This document shows, piece after piece, positions 1-9,042 of a DNA stretch of 64,000 bases (the first letter of the stretch is position 1; each line of letters begins with the position of its first letter). A program made the translations under genes and the position numbers. The stretch spans positions 62,001-126,000 of the forward strand of contig CAWBPD010000026.1 of assembly GCA_963790575.1 (NCBI GenBank), written 5' to 3'. Origin of the DNA: CAVTSA01 sp963790575 (lineage in GTDB: Bacteria > Chloroflexota > Dormibacteria > Dormibacterales > Dormibacteraceae). Below the pieces are notes generated by a model. It had not been told where the DNA came from, did no database searches, and was given only the letters and a program-made list of their open reading frames with translations.

Positions 1-1007
1 TGCCAGACCTTGTCGAGGGTCTGAGTCCCAAGCCGGGGCACGCAGCTCCCGCCGACCAGCTGTTTGTTATAGCCGGGGATGAAGGACGGGAACCATCGCT
101 TCCGCTGCGCGTGGACGGCGGCCCCCAAAGCCTCCACCGACGAGCCCGCCCTGGTGTTGGACCAAGGGTTCTCCGACGACCAGTAGTAGCTGGTCCCGTC
201 CAGGTAACGACTGTCCGCGGGCCAGGAGGACGCGGTCTCATCGCCGAGCAGGTACACCCTGGACCCGACCGCTCGGGAGACCGCTGCCAGCGTCGCTTTG
301 GGGTACTTTCGTGAATCCAGCAGCATCACCATCGGCTTGCCGCTGTAGCTGTTCTCGAAGGCCGGGTCGGCAGCGTACCGAGAGATGAAATAGTCGAGAT
401 CGGCGATGACCTCGGAGGCGGGTCGGTTGTAGTTGCCGTAGGCGGCGAAAGCCAGGGCGAGGCGAAATTGGGGCTGGTGGGTGGAGTCATAGGCGTCGAC
501 TCTCTGCACCAGGAGGTCCAGGCGCCCGTCGTAGCCCGGCGACGCCGGGCTCTGACCGGCCATTCCGGTGCCCTGCCAGCTGACCAAGAACCCGGTGATG
601 CCGGCGCCTGCGGCGAGGTCGATGTGGTGGTCGAAGGTCGCTGCCTGGTTCTGACTGTAGAGGCCTTCGGCGGGGACGTCGACGATCTGGGCGCCGGGAT
701 AGGAGACCTGCGGCCCGCAGCCTGCACTGCCCATGGTGCCGGGCGCCGGGAGTGCCGGGTCCTGCGCCGGATAGTCGGGACCCAGCTTCTGCTTCCAGTG
801 CTGGGGTGTCCACCACAGGTAGTAGTGGACATAGACAATCGGAATCCCGGGGCTGGGGGTGGGGATCGGGCGCGACGACGGGGACGGGGCCGGCGGGGAG
901 GGCGTTGGGTGAGTGGAGACCGTCCCGCAGTTCGACACCAGCAGCCCCCCGATGAGAAGGAGGATGCCGACCACGAGCCGGATCCGCTGCCTTCGCCTCA
1001 ACGCCAT
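1..1007 (-). CDS. GH99/GH71-like glycoside hydrolase lipoprotein (3' end outside window)
   Basis: The frame is open from an ATG at 1007 to the window edge, at least 335 residues. The N-terminus has an arginine-rich start, a hydrophobic stretch and a Cys at residue 27 (LLVSNC), which looks like a lipoprotein signal although Asn before the Cys is unusual. A Pro/Ser/Thr linker follows, then VYVHYYLWW, the opening strand seen in endo-alpha-mannosidase-like (GH99) and GH71-like barrels; later blocks (FLVSWQGTG, KPMVMLLDSRKYP) fit the same fold. Catalytic residues were not assigned. The start overlaps the end of the Ig-like gene by 10 nt, so it is the last visible gene of the surface-glycan operon. 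Likely an anchored extracytoplasmic glycan-processing or glycan-binding protein; the family call is moderate. Confidence 0.6.
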   Translation of the reverse strand, partial: MALRRRQRIRLVVGILLLIGGLLVSNCGTVSTHPTPSPPAPSPSSRPIPTPSPGIPIVYVHYYLWWTPQHWKQKLGPDYPAQDPALPAPGTMGSAGCGPQVSYPGAQIVDVPAEGLYSQNQAATFDHHIDLAAGAGITGFLVSWQGTGMAGQSPASPGYDGRLDLLVQRVDAYDSTHQPQFRLALAFAAYGNYNRPASEVIADLDYFISRYAADPAFENSYSGKPMVMLLDSRKYPKATLAAVSRAVGSRVYLLGDETASSWPADSRYLDGTSYYWSSENPWSNTRAGSSVEALGAAVHAQRKRWFPSFIPGYNKQLVGGSCVPRLGTQTLDKVW

Positions 1008-2749
1008 CTCACCCAGGACAGCCGGTGAAACCAGCGGCTTCGGGCGGCCGGCGTGTTGGTCGAACCGCCCGGTTCGGGGCTGGCCCGATCGTCTGCTCGA
1101 CGCTGGGGGGCGCCCCAGGGACGGCGGGCATTCTTCGGGAGCCGAGGTGCCGGGAGCCGCGGCATCGCGTCCCTTGCCCGGCGGAGCACGGTCTTGACTT
1201 CAGGCCTTTGCCCCAGGATCAGGAGCAGGACCAGCGCCACCACTGCCATCGACGCCACCACCAGCATGTCGAGGGGCGTGACGATCTGGATCACTACGGC
1301 TTGGCTCCTGGACAGCGAGAAGGGGGTGCGAGGCGAAAGGCCCGACGCGCTGACATGTGCGACGTAGTTCCCGCTCGGCAGCCAGACGACCACGGTGCCT
1401 TGGCGGTCGAGCTGGACCTGTTGCCGCCTGCCGGCTGCGTTAACCAGGGTCGCCGGCCGGTCGAGCCCCGTCCCGAAGAGCGCGTCCCGGGCGGTCAGGC
1501 GCAGCGTGTAGAACTGCATCCGCACGGTCCACGTCTTGCCGGGCCCGGGGAGGAACTTCTGCTGCCCTGAGAAGATGACGTCGAGGCCGTTGTAGCGGGC
1601 GCTCGAGAGCCGCCACGGCGTCCTCGGTTCATTGAGGGGGGTCGGGCCCGGCGCCTCGCTCGGGGCCTTCAGATTCAGCCAGACGGGCTTCGACGGCGAG
1701 GTCATGGTGAGACCCTCGCCGTTGGGACCGTGGAGCTTGACATCGGAGACGTGGCTCGCTCTCAGAGCCCGGCCCGACGCGTCGACGAACCGGACGGGTG
1801 TCAGATAGGAAACCTGCAGCCCAACTCCCAGCGTCTTGTCACCGGTGCCGCCCAGGTGAATCTCCCGGTTCGGCGTCCACACCGAGTCCGACCAGCGCGT
1901 GAAGGTGACGCGGGTCTCGGGGTTCGGATCCTGAACCTGGACGGCCAGCGTGTGTGTGCCTGCGGTCCCGACCAGCGTCGACCCGATGCCATCCGGTCCG
2001 GAGACGAACGTCTGGGTGCCGTCCAGCGTGAATTGGACTCCAGGCAGGCTCGGCGCGGTCTCCACCGCGAGGCGGAGCGGCGTCACGGTCAGCGTCCCCG
2101 AAGCCTGGCTAGGCAGCGGTTGCACGGCCAGCAGGGGCCCGGTATCACCGTTGTAGGCGACGACCACCTGGTGGACGCCCGCGGCCAGCGTGCCCGCGAC
2201 GTGGAAGCTGACCACGCCGCCGCCGTCGGTGAGCGACTCGTGGTAGTTGGTGCCGTCGATGAACAGCCGCAGGCTGACGTCGGGCACCGGTGCGCCCGCC
2301 GACGAGAGCGACGCCACCACGTTGATCGTCTGCCCGGCTTGCGAGGTCCCCGGTGGAGTGAGCGTGACGGTGGAGGCGGGGCGGACGGTGGGACTGGACG
2401 CGCCCGGCGAGGCGGAGCGCGCAGGGGCACTTCCCACGTTCGCGGGGGTGGGGGGGACAGCGGGAGTGGAGGTGGGGCCGACAGCGGGGGTGGGCGCGAT
2501 CGTGGGGGTGGGGCCGACAGCGGGGGTGGGGTCGACAGCGGGGGTGGGCGCGATCGTGGGGGTGGGGGCGACGGGGGGAGTGGGCAGGTTCGTGGGGGTG
2601 GGCAGGACATCGGCCGGGCCACTGGCGGCATGTGACTCCGCCAACGCGGTTCCAGGCCCATCGAGCCGACCGGACGCGAGGAGCAGCAAGCTGGCCGCGA
2701 CGCAGATCGTCACCCCGAATCGGAGTCCCACCCTGAGGATGCGGCTCAC
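998..2749 (-). CDS. Secreted, membrane-anchored Ig-like protein with Pro-Thr linker
   Basis: I place the start at a GTG (2749) preceded by GGAGGGGGC and overlapping the phospholipase stop by 4 nt (GTGA); a longer frame exists upstream but would lie inside the previous gene. The product is about 583 residues: signal segment (VGLRFGVTICVAASLLLL), a degenerate PTPT/PTPAV repeat stretch near residues 45-95, a bacterial Ig-like domain of the Big_3 type (AGQTINVVASL, AGVHQVVVAYNGDTG), further beta-rich segments, and a single membrane helix (MLVVASMAVVALVLLLILG) followed by a basic tail. It is probably displayed outside the cell and held by the C-terminal helix. Role unknown; it may be a substrate or scaffold of the neighbouring glycosyltransferases. 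Confidence 0.7.
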   Translation of the reverse strand: MSRILRVGLRFGVTICVAASLLLLASGRLDGPGTALAESHAASGPADVLPTPTNLPTPPVAPTPTIAPTPAVDPTPAVGPTPTIAPTPAVGPTSTPAVPPTPANVGSAPARSASPGASSPTVRPASTVTLTPPGTSQAGQTINVVASLSSAGAPVPDVSLRLFIDGTNYHESLTDGGGVVSFHVAGTLAAGVHQVVVAYNGDTGPLLAVQPLPSQASGTLTVTPLRLAVETAPSLPGVQFTLDGTQTFVSGPDGIGSTLVGTAGTHTLAVQVQDPNPETRVTFTRWSDSVWTPNREIHLGGTGDKTLGVGLQVSYLTPVRFVDASGRALRASHVSDVKLHGPNGEGLTMTSPSKPVWLNLKAPSEAPGPTPLNEPRTPWRLSSARYNGLDVIFSGQQKFLPGPGKTWTVRMQFYTLRLTARDALFGTGLDRPATLVNAAGRRQQVQLDRQGTVVVWLPSGNYVAHVSASGLSPRTPFSLSRSQAVVIQIVTPLDMLVVASMAVVALVLLLILGQRPEVKTVLRRARDAMPRLPAPRLPKNARRPWGAPQRRADDRASPEPGGSTNTPAARSRWFHRLSWVRWR

Positions 2750-4155
2750 CGCCCCCTCCGCGCCAGGACCACTCCGGCGGCCGCCGCCATGCAGAGCACC
2801 AACACGATGACGGCTCCATACAGCGTCAACAGCCCGGTCGCCGGCGCCGAGCTCTGGGTCTCGGCCTGCAGCGATGGAGCCTGTGGAGGCTGGGGAGCGC
2901 CGGGAGCCTGGTTGAAGTCGAAGGCGCCCATCAGGTCGTCGGCCTTCTCGTCGCGGGTCGTCAGAGGGGGCAATCCATGGAGCGTCTCGATGAACTTGAG
3001 TATCGAGGTGAAGTCGGATACCCCGTGGAACACGTACCCGCGCTTCGCGTAGGGCGAGATCATGAGCGCCGGCACCCGGAACCCGTAGCCGTATGCGTCG
3101 ACCTGTGGCGGCGGCACGTGGTCGTACCAACCGCCCCAGTCGTCCCAGGTGAGGATGATCGCAGAGCTGCTCCAGACGCTGCTCTGCATGATCGCCCGTA
3201 TCAGCTGCAGCGTTGACTGCTCGCCCGCCGCCACGTTGCCCGGCGGATGCTCTGAGCTTCCGCTCTGGACGATGTAATTGACGTCAGCCGCCTGGCCGCT
3301 GGCCAGCGCCGGGTAGATCCGGCTCAGGTCCTGGATGTCGGCCATGCGGTTGGGGTCGTCGACGTAGTTGGACATGGTCAGCATCGGTATCCAGATCAGC
3401 TGGGAGTCCGAGGCGGCGCTGGCGGGGCGGTTCTTGTAGGTCACTTGGGGGTTGTAGTTCTTGGCGTAGAAGCGCCAACTGACACCTGCGGCCTGGAGGC
3501 GGTCGAAGATGGTTGGGACGCCGTCGAAGCCCTGTGGCGGTATCTCCCCGTTGTGCTCGAACTGGGTTGCCGCCACCGCGAATTCGTGGTTGGCGTAACT
3601 GGAGTCCAGCGCGGAGGAGAAGAAGTGGTCGGCGAGGGCATACGAACGGGCGAGCTGCCAGTAGGCCGGAATCTCCCGCTGGTCGTAGTAGCCGAGCGGC
3701 AACGTGCCGGTCAGGTTGCGCTGCGTCTGCGCAAGGACGAATCCGTCCATCTTGCCCCCGTCGTAGGCGACGCGCGCGCTGTCGGCGCCGTGATCCGGAT
3801 CTGGTGTGCGGACGTCGTTGATGGGGTGAGGCGCGTAAGAGACACCGCCGGGGTCGGCCGGATTGGCCGGGACTCTGGTGTCGGCAGGCAGGCCATCCGC
3901 TCCCGGGAAGGTCCCGAAGTAATTGTCGAACGTGTGGTTCTCCTGCATCAGCACGAAGACGTGCTTGATCTTGGCGGCCGCGGCGCCGTCGACCGGAATC
4001 GGGCCGGTGTTCGCCGGCTGCGGCGGCGGCAGGTTGTTCGCCGCCACGAAGTTGGCGGGAGTCGAGCTCTGAGCGGACGCGTTCACGGGAGCCGTGGCCA
4101 CGAGCAATGTCAGAGGCAGCATCAGGGCCAGCTCGCACAAGACTCGCAGTCTCAT
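2746..4155 (-). CDS. Phospholipase C / acid phosphatase family phosphoesterase (PF04185-like), membrane anchored
   Basis: 469 residues. After a signal peptide (LMLPLTLLVATAPVNASA) comes the family hallmark HVFVLMQENHTFDNYFGTF, in which the Thr of ENHTFD is in the position of the metal-bound nucleophile of the PLC/AcpA group. Further motifs WDDWGGWYDHVPPP and SPYAKRGYV supply the usual metal and phosphate contacts. The C-terminus has a membrane helix (LLTLYGAVIVLVLCMAAAAG) ending in RRGR. The family cleaves phospholipid head groups or other phosphate esters outside the membrane. ATG at 4155 overlaps the GT39 stop (ATGA), so translation is coupled. In this operon it could remove phosphate from lipid-linked glycans, but that is inference. 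Confidence 0.85.
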   Translation of the reverse strand: MRLRVLCELALMLPLTLLVATAPVNASAQSSTPANFVAANNLPPPQPANTGPIPVDGAAAAKIKHVFVLMQENHTFDNYFGTFPGADGLPADTRVPANPADPGGVSYAPHPINDVRTPDPDHGADSARVAYDGGKMDGFVLAQTQRNLTGTLPLGYYDQREIPAYWQLARSYALADHFFSSALDSSYANHEFAVAATQFEHNGEIPPQGFDGVPTIFDRLQAAGVSWRFYAKNYNPQVTYKNRPASAASDSQLIWIPMLTMSNYVDDPNRMADIQDLSRIYPALASGQAADVNYIVQSGSSEHPPGNVAAGEQSTLQLIRAIMQSSVWSSSAIILTWDDWGGWYDHVPPPQVDAYGYGFRVPALMISPYAKRGYVFHGVSDFTSILKFIETLHGLPPLTTRDEKADDLMGAFDFNQAPGAPQPPQAPSLQAETQSSAPATGLLTLYGAVIVLVLCMAAAAGVVLARRGR

Positions 4156-5834
4156 CCGTACACCTCGAAGATGCGGACCGCCACCACCCGGCGTAGGGCG
4201 CCACGGTCTGTTCGCGCGTCCTGCTTCCAGGTGAAGACGGCGATCCCGTGGTAACGGGCCACGTAATGCATGAGCCGTTTGGCAAAGTGCGGCGAACGGG
4301 CGGCGGAGTAGGAGTCATAGACCAGGTACTGGATCGCCCCCTCGCGGATCTGCAGATCCGGGTTGCGGACCGGTTGATAGCTGGGGTTCCGGTGCAGGGG
4401 ATCGGTGCTCACGCTGAGCGCGAGCGTCCGCCGTCCGCTGTAGAACTCGATCACGTTCGCGAGCGAGGGCCCGATCGTAAGCAGGCGGGTGTCCGGCAGG
4501 GTGTGGCTTCGAACCCAGTCCCCGACCGGCCGGCTGGCGGCCAGGCCGCCCGTGCCGGCGGTGAACTGGATCGCCGGCAAAGCTGCACTCTGCGTGGTAG
4601 CGCCCTCGCTGCCGGTGGCCACGATCGTCGGCGGGGAAGGCGACGTGAAGCTCAGGGCGCCGGGCAGCAGCGTGATCAGAATGACGGCGGTGATCGCGAC
4701 CAACGTGCCACGAGACACGAGGGCCGGCCGGGGGATCCGCAGTCGCTCCGCCCCCAGAGCCGCGAGGCGGGCCAGAGCGAGCGCTCCGTCCGCCGCCAGC
4801 ACCGCGACCGGAGCCAGGGCCGGCAGGAGGTACTCGAATCCCTTGGTCGGCCACCATTCGTAGAACGCGATCATGACCGCCGGGACCGTGAGCAGGAGGA
4901 TGTCATGAGCGTCCCGCCTGCGCAGCGCCCGCACCACCCCGACGCCTGCCAGCACCACGATGCACACCCCGACGGTGGGGGCCAGCGTCGCGTAGAACCC
5001 CGGGGTATGGTTGGCGGGGCGGAAGATCTGCCAGACCAGGTAATGTTGGGCGCTCGACCCGCCCCCCGCGACGAGCAGCGAAACTGGGAAGGGCAGCATG
5101 GTGACGACGTAGACGGCGGCGCTCAGGAGGAGGTCCCGCGGGCGCAGAGGGACGCTGCGTGCCAGGCAGAAGAACACCACCGCGGCGGGTAAGAGGAGGA
5201 TTGCGGTCTCCTTCGCCAGCACTGCGAGCCCAGCCGCGCAGGCGGCCGCGCATAGGGTCAACCGGCGCGGCCGGCGCACGTAGAGCGCGAGCAGCAGCGT
5301 CGCCACCGCGACCAGGAGTGCCATCGGGCCGTCCAGGAGCATCTGACGCGAGATCGCGATCGGATACGCCGAGAACGCAAGCATGAGCATGGTCAGAAAC
5401 CCTGCCGTCCTGCCCCGCGTCACCCAGCCAAGCGCTCCCCCGACGCCGACCAGTGCCACCCCGGCCCCAACGCACACCAGGCGTGGTACGAGGTCGTTGA
5501 CGCCGGTGATCCGGTAAAGGAGGGAGACGACGATGTGGACCAGCAGGGGATGGGCCCGAAACACACCGAAGAGCTGGAGGTATGTCCGGTTCCCCGCCAG
5601 CGCTGCCGCTTGCCCCGCGTACACCGCCTCGTCGGAGTTGAAACCGTAGCGGTCGACGCCGACCAGGCGGACCACCGCCGCCGCGCCCAGGATGAGCAGG
5701 ATCCCGCCGACCGCCAGCACCGCCCTCCGCTGGTCGACCACGCGCCACAGCAGCCAGTCGAGAGCCGGCGGCCCGTGCCTGCGCTCCCGACGGAGTGCGG
5801 TCAGCGTGACGGGCGCGCGCTCATTCACGATCAC
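4152..5834 (-). CDS. GT39/ArnT-like membrane glycosyltransferase
   Basis: About 560 residues from a GTG at 5834 that overlaps the stop of the HPr-kinase-like gene (GTGA). An upstream extension of the frame runs inside that gene and was rejected. The protein is multi-spanning, with the first extracytoplasmic loop motif RYGFNSDEAVYAGQ; the Asp-Glu pair is the signature of the PMT/ArnT family, which moves sugars from polyprenyl-phosphate donors to lipid or protein acceptors outside the membrane. A soluble C-terminal part (from about residue 430) follows the helices. The adjacent DPM1-like GT2 is a plausible source of the polyprenyl-phosphate sugar. Acceptor unknown. Confidence 0.82.
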   Translation of the reverse strand: MIVNERAPVTLTALRRERRHGPPALDWLLWRVVDQRRAVLAVGGILLILGAAAVVRLVGVDRYGFNSDEAVYAGQAAALAGNRTYLQLFGVFRAHPLLVHIVVSLLYRITGVNDLVPRLVCVGAGVALVGVGGALGWVTRGRTAGFLTMLMLAFSAYPIAISRQMLLDGPMALLVAVATLLLALYVRRPRRLTLCAAACAAGLAVLAKETAILLLPAAVVFFCLARSVPLRPRDLLLSAAVYVVTMLPFPVSLLVAGGGSSAQHYLVWQIFRPANHTPGFYATLAPTVGVCIVVLAGVGVVRALRRRDAHDILLLTVPAVMIAFYEWWPTKGFEYLLPALAPVAVLAADGALALARLAALGAERLRIPRPALVSRGTLVAITAVILITLLPGALSFTSPSPPTIVATGSEGATTQSAALPAIQFTAGTGGLAASRPVGDWVRSHTLPDTRLLTIGPSLANVIEFYSGRRTLALSVSTDPLHRNPSYQPVRNPDLQIREGAIQYLVYDSYSAARSPHFAKRLMHYVARYHGIAVFTWKQDARTDRGALRRVVAVRIFEVYG

Positions 5835-6925
5835 CGCGCGGACGCCACAGGAGTGGATGGGGCGAGGGCTCGGGCCCGGGCGAGGATCTCCTCGATGGTG
5901 GCGGCCCACGCGTAGTCGGTGGCTACGATCCTCACCGCTTCAATCTCTTGCAGCGCTCCGGCCATGATCGCGCGCTCCCGCCGCAGCAGGTCCTGATAGC
6001 CGACTCCGTTCGCCCGCAACCAGGAACGGATCCGGCCGTAGGGCGGGAAGCCGTAGGCGTCCTCGGTGTTCTGAGCCAACTCCTCGAGCATCTCATCCGG
6101 GCTCAGCGCCTCCACCCGGTCGGTCTCGCCTCGCTCGATGAGGTAGAGGCGGCTCGGCCTCGCGCGCTCGCCGATGGCACAGTCGACCAGCTGTCTCACG
6201 TCGTATTTGGGTGGGGGACAGAGCGCCTGCACCAGCGCGTTGAGGCCCATGATGGGAAGATTCCTCTCCCCCAGGCGCTTGCCCGCCGCGCGGCCCTCGC
6301 GGGAGTGGAGCCGGCTCTGGACAGGGAGCGTCAAGCGGGACCGCAATCCGAGCCGGTTTTGAGGCGTCGATTGGACGGTGTGCGCGCTGATCGTGAGCGG
6401 CTTGGGGTAGCGGCTCAGCCGGCCGTCCTCGCCGAGAACCACCATGTCATCGGAAAAGAAGACCCCGGAGTGCCGCTGCAGCAGGTGGAGGATCGTGCTC
6501 GTCTTGCCGGTATCGGTCTTGGCCGAGAGCAGGATGGTCTCCCCGTCGATCTGAATCGAAGCCGCATGGAGGAGGATGTGGCCGGTGGGGACGAGGAGGA
6601 AGCGCAGCAGCGGCTCGACCAGATTCGTGTACACGACGTGGGGCGAGACCGCCAGCAGGGGGCTGACGCGGACCCGGATCGGGGAGGCGAGGTCGATGCT
6701 GAAGTTAGCGCCCAGCGCGCCGACCTGTTCCCGCCAGAGGATGCGTCGCCCATCGGACGTGACGTCGATGGAGCGTCGAGGTGCGGCGCCGCCGACCAGC
6801 CCGCGGGTGATCTCCAGGTCGGTGCGCTGGGGCTGCGCGACCCGGAAGAATGAGAGCTCCGGGAGCCTGATGGCCGAGGTGATGCCGAGGAGGCCGTCGA
6901 TATCGTAGTGGTGCACGCGACTCAA
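5831..6925 (-). CDS. HPr-kinase/phosphorylase-like P-loop protein
   Basis: 364 residues. A Walker A-like loop SAKTDTGKTS lies at residues 134-143 after ILLHAASIQIDGE, followed by VFFSDDMVVL near 155-163; this order (His/Ala strand, P-loop, Asp-Asp strand) is that of HprK C-terminal kinase domains and of HprK-related proteins in other clusters. The canonical GxSGxGKS is altered, as in those relatives. No HPr or other PTS gene is visible, so HPr phosphorylation is not implied. It sits between gtrA (20-bp gap) and the GT39 gene (GTGA overlap). It may regulate or phosphorylate a component of the glycan pathway; the substrate is unknown. Confidence 0.65.
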   Translation of the reverse strand: MSRVHHYDIDGLLGITSAIRLPELSFFRVAQPQRTDLEITRGLVGGAAPRRSIDVTSDGRRILWREQVGALGANFSIDLASPIRVRVSPLLAVSPHVVYTNLVEPLLRFLLVPTGHILLHAASIQIDGETILLSAKTDTGKTSTILHLLQRHSGVFFSDDMVVLGEDGRLSRYPKPLTISAHTVQSTPQNRLGLRSRLTLPVQSRLHSREGRAAGKRLGERNLPIMGLNALVQALCPPPKYDVRQLVDCAIGERARPSRLYLIERGETDRVEALSPDEMLEELAQNTEDAYGFPPYGRIRSWLRANGVGYQDLLRRERAIMAGALQEIEAVRIVATDYAWAATIEEILARARALAPSTPVASAR

Positions 6926-6945
6926 GAGGATTCCTTACTGAGATT

Positions 6946-7422
6946 TCAAGACAGGTTTTCAGCGCGCCGGTTCCGCCAGATGATCCGGTCGCTGATGAGG
7001 TAACGGACGAGGAACATCGCTGCGATCGCGATCAGGTTCGTGAGCAGGTAGTTGACGCCGCTCACCGAGGTGAGCAGGTAGAAGATCCCGAGCCGCAACG
7101 GCATCGTCAACGCGGTCAGCGCCCCAAAGCTTAGCAGTCGCCAGCCGGCGCCCGCGAGGCCGGCGGACCCCCGGGAGGGAAAGACCATCCTTTCGGTCAG
7201 CCCCCAGTTCCAGAGCGTGGAGCCGACGCTGGCCGCCAGGGCGGCGACCAGATAGTAGATATGGAAGCGGTCCACCAGCAGCCAGAGGAAGAACTGATTG
7301 ACGAGGATTCCGGACAGGCCGACCAGCCCGAACAAGACGGTCGTCCACGTCAATCGGGTCAACCGCCGGCCGCCCGGAACCCGCTCCAGCAACGGCCGTA
7401 TCCCCTGAGTCGGAGCACTCAT
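6946..7422 (-). CDS. GtrA family membrane protein
   Basis: 158 residues from an ATG at 7422 that overlaps the GT2 stop (ATGA). Four predicted membrane helices (GLVGLSGILVNQFFLWLLV, YYLVAALAASVGSTLWNWG, LLSFGALTALTMPLRLGIF, NYLLTNLIAIAAMFLVRYL) with the Asn-Trp and basic-end pattern of GtrA. Family members help flip polyprenyl-phosphate sugars or assist the partner GT2. The preceding gene already carries a GtrA-like membrane segment, so the operon holds two. A long in-frame upstream extension lies inside the GT2 gene and was discarded. Confidence 0.85.
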   Translation of the reverse strand: MSAPTQGIRPLLERVPGGRRLTRLTWTTVLFGLVGLSGILVNQFFLWLLVDRFHIYYLVAALAASVGSTLWNWGLTERMVFPSRGSAGLAGAGWRLLSFGALTALTMPLRLGIFYLLTSVSGVNYLLTNLIAIAAMFLVRYLISDRIIWRNRRAENLS

Positions 7423-8897
7423 CGGCTGCCCGCTATGGCGCGCGGAAGATCCGCGGTGGAGCGACGCACCGTCTCCGCCCAGGTCACCGCCTGCTGCAGG
7501 TCCGCAGGGCGGAAGGGGCGCCGATGCCGTCGAACGAGCACCGCCACCTGGACATCCCCCTGGGCCGGCGCCGGAACCAGGATCGCGGACAGCGTCTCGA
7601 CGTTGCGCCGCGGCTGGGGGCGAAAGGACAGCGGCTCGACCAGCAGGCCAGGCCTTCGATTGGCCGCGCAGCGCGAGATCAGCTCCCCCAAACCGGCCGG
7701 CACCAAGGTCGCCGGCGCCGCCGCGGGCAGGCTGGGCCCGGCAGCCCACCAGGCGTGGTCGGCATGGACCCGCTTCGCGAACTGGGCGATGTCGACGTCG
7801 GCACGGATGAGCCGCCGCAGATGGGCGCGAAAGCCGCTCAGGCTGAAGAGCAGCGGCACGATGAGTGCGAACGCCTGCGCGACCGTCCCCAGGACCATGG
7901 GATGAGCGGGGTAGACGGCCATCATGGCCACATAGAGCAGGAGTCCGAGCACGCTGCCGGTGAGCCCGAACGCCCGGTAGAGCAGCGCCTCGTTCTCCGG
8001 CCTGCGAAACGCGATCTTCCGCTGCAGCAGCGCGTTCAGCACCGAACTGCCGATCGAGGCCACGATCCAGACCAGCAGCATGGCGGTGGTGGCACGCATG
8101 AGCGCCGCGAAGACCGCGTCAAAGAAAGCGAGGCTGATGGCGGTGATCAAGGCGAACTTCAAATGGGAAGCGCTCAGCGGGACCTGGAAGAAAAGCGATC
8201 CCAGGTGGCGCAGGTAGAGGAGTCCCTCGCGCATCGACGCCTTGGACACACCCTCGTGCCGGGCGCCGAACGTGAACGGCACGTCGACCACGCGCAGCCC
8301 GGGGCAGAGGACGAGAAGCTCGAGCAGGATCTTGAACCCGACCGGCCGCAGCAGCAGGCCGTCGACCGCGTCGCGGCGGACGCAGAAGAAGCCGCTCAGG
8401 GGATCGGTCGTTCGCCACGACTCCGGGAACAGCGTATACGCGGCCCGCCTCGTGCCCCGGCTCACCAGCCTTCGGGCCCGGCTCGACAGTCCGACCGCGC
8501 TTCCCCCCGCGATGTAGCGCGAGGCCACGGCCAGGCCGGCGCCGGCTTCCACCTCGGCCAGCAGCCGGCGTGCGACCTGGGGCGGGTGCTGCAGGTCTCC
8601 ATCCATGACGCAGACCGCCGCACCCCTGGCCAGCCCGATGCCTTCAGCGACCGCCGTGCCCAGCCCGCTCTGTGCCGCCGGTGGTCGCTCGACGACCCGC
8701 CAGCCGGACGAGGAGGCGAGTTCACGCAGAAGTGGCCGGGTGGCCGCGTCGGTGGAATCGTCGACCACGATCACCTCGTAGTCGACGCCTTCCAGCGCCG
8801 ACCTGAGCGCGGCGTCGAGCGGCATCACATTGCCCGCCTCGTTGCGCGTCGGGATCACCAGCGAGAGGCGGGGGCGCCATGACGGGGAGAAGGACAT
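7419..8897 (-). CDS. DPM1-like GT2 glycosyltransferase fused to a GtrA-like membrane part and a GAF-like C-terminus
   Basis: About 492 residues from an ATG at 8897; a GTG at 8957 is an alternative that would overlap the small upstream frame. The GT2 core starts LSLVIPTRNEAGN and has VIVVDDSTD and VMDGDLQHPP (metal and nucleotide binding), as in polyprenyl-phosphate mannosyl/glucosyl transferases. Residues about 250-370 form four helices of GtrA type, with WIVASIGSSVLNALLQRKIAF. The last roughly 110 residues (ISRCAANRRPGLLVE, LSAILVPAPAQGDVQVAVLV, RPFRPADLQQ) read like a GAF domain; this is my pattern match, not a search result. The gene heads the surface-glycan operon and should make its polyprenyl-linked sugar donor. 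Confidence 0.8.
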   Translation of the reverse strand: MSFSPSWRPRLSLVIPTRNEAGNVMPLDAALRSALEGVDYEVIVVDDSTDAATRPLLRELASSSGWRVVERPPAAQSGLGTAVAEGIGLARGAAVCVMDGDLQHPPQVARRLLAEVEAGAGLAVASRYIAGGSAVGLSSRARRLVSRGTRRAAYTLFPESWRTTDPLSGFFCVRRDAVDGLLLRPVGFKILLELLVLCPGLRVVDVPFTFGARHEGVSKASMREGLLYLRHLGSLFFQVPLSASHLKFALITAISLAFFDAVFAALMRATTAMLLVWIVASIGSSVLNALLQRKIAFRRPENEALLYRAFGLTGSVLGLLLYVAMMAVYPAHPMVLGTVAQAFALIVPLLFSLSGFRAHLRRLIRADVDIAQFAKRVHADHAWWAAGPSLPAAAPATLVPAGLGELISRCAANRRPGLLVEPLSFRPQPRRNVETLSAILVPAPAQGDVQVAVLVRRHRRPFRPADLQQAVTWAETVRRSTADLPRAIAGSR

Positions 8898-8946
8898 GCG
8901 CTCGGCGGCGTCCTCTAGACCGGGCGCCCGAGAGAGCGAACCAGCC

Positions 8947-9042
8947 TCACCGAGCACGGCGGCCGACCACGCCCCCGACCTGGATCGTTCCAGCGTGGTT
9001 TACCGGCGTGCACCGCCCGGTCGGTCCAGCGGACCACAGCAT
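8947..9042 (-). CDS. Possible 31-residue leader peptide upstream of the GT2 gene
   Basis: An exact AAGGAGGT Shine-Dalgarno (9057-9050) lies 7 nt before an ATG at 9042, one of the best ribosome sites in the window. The frame runs 31 codons (starting MLWSAGPTGR) and stops at 8947, overlapping the alternative GTG start of the GT2 gene by 11 nt. No family is recognised and codon bias cannot be judged at this length. It could be a translational-coupling leader, or the site could serve an unrecognised start in another frame. Confidence 0.3.
   Translation of the reverse strand: MLWSAGPTGRCTPVNHAGTIQVGGVVGRRAR

Noticed and set aside
2750..3130. N-terminal extension of the Ig-like gene to 3130
   Set aside because: The extra stretch is a low-complexity Arg-rich shadow of the phospholipase gene; the GTG at 2749 has a ribosome site and a signal peptide.
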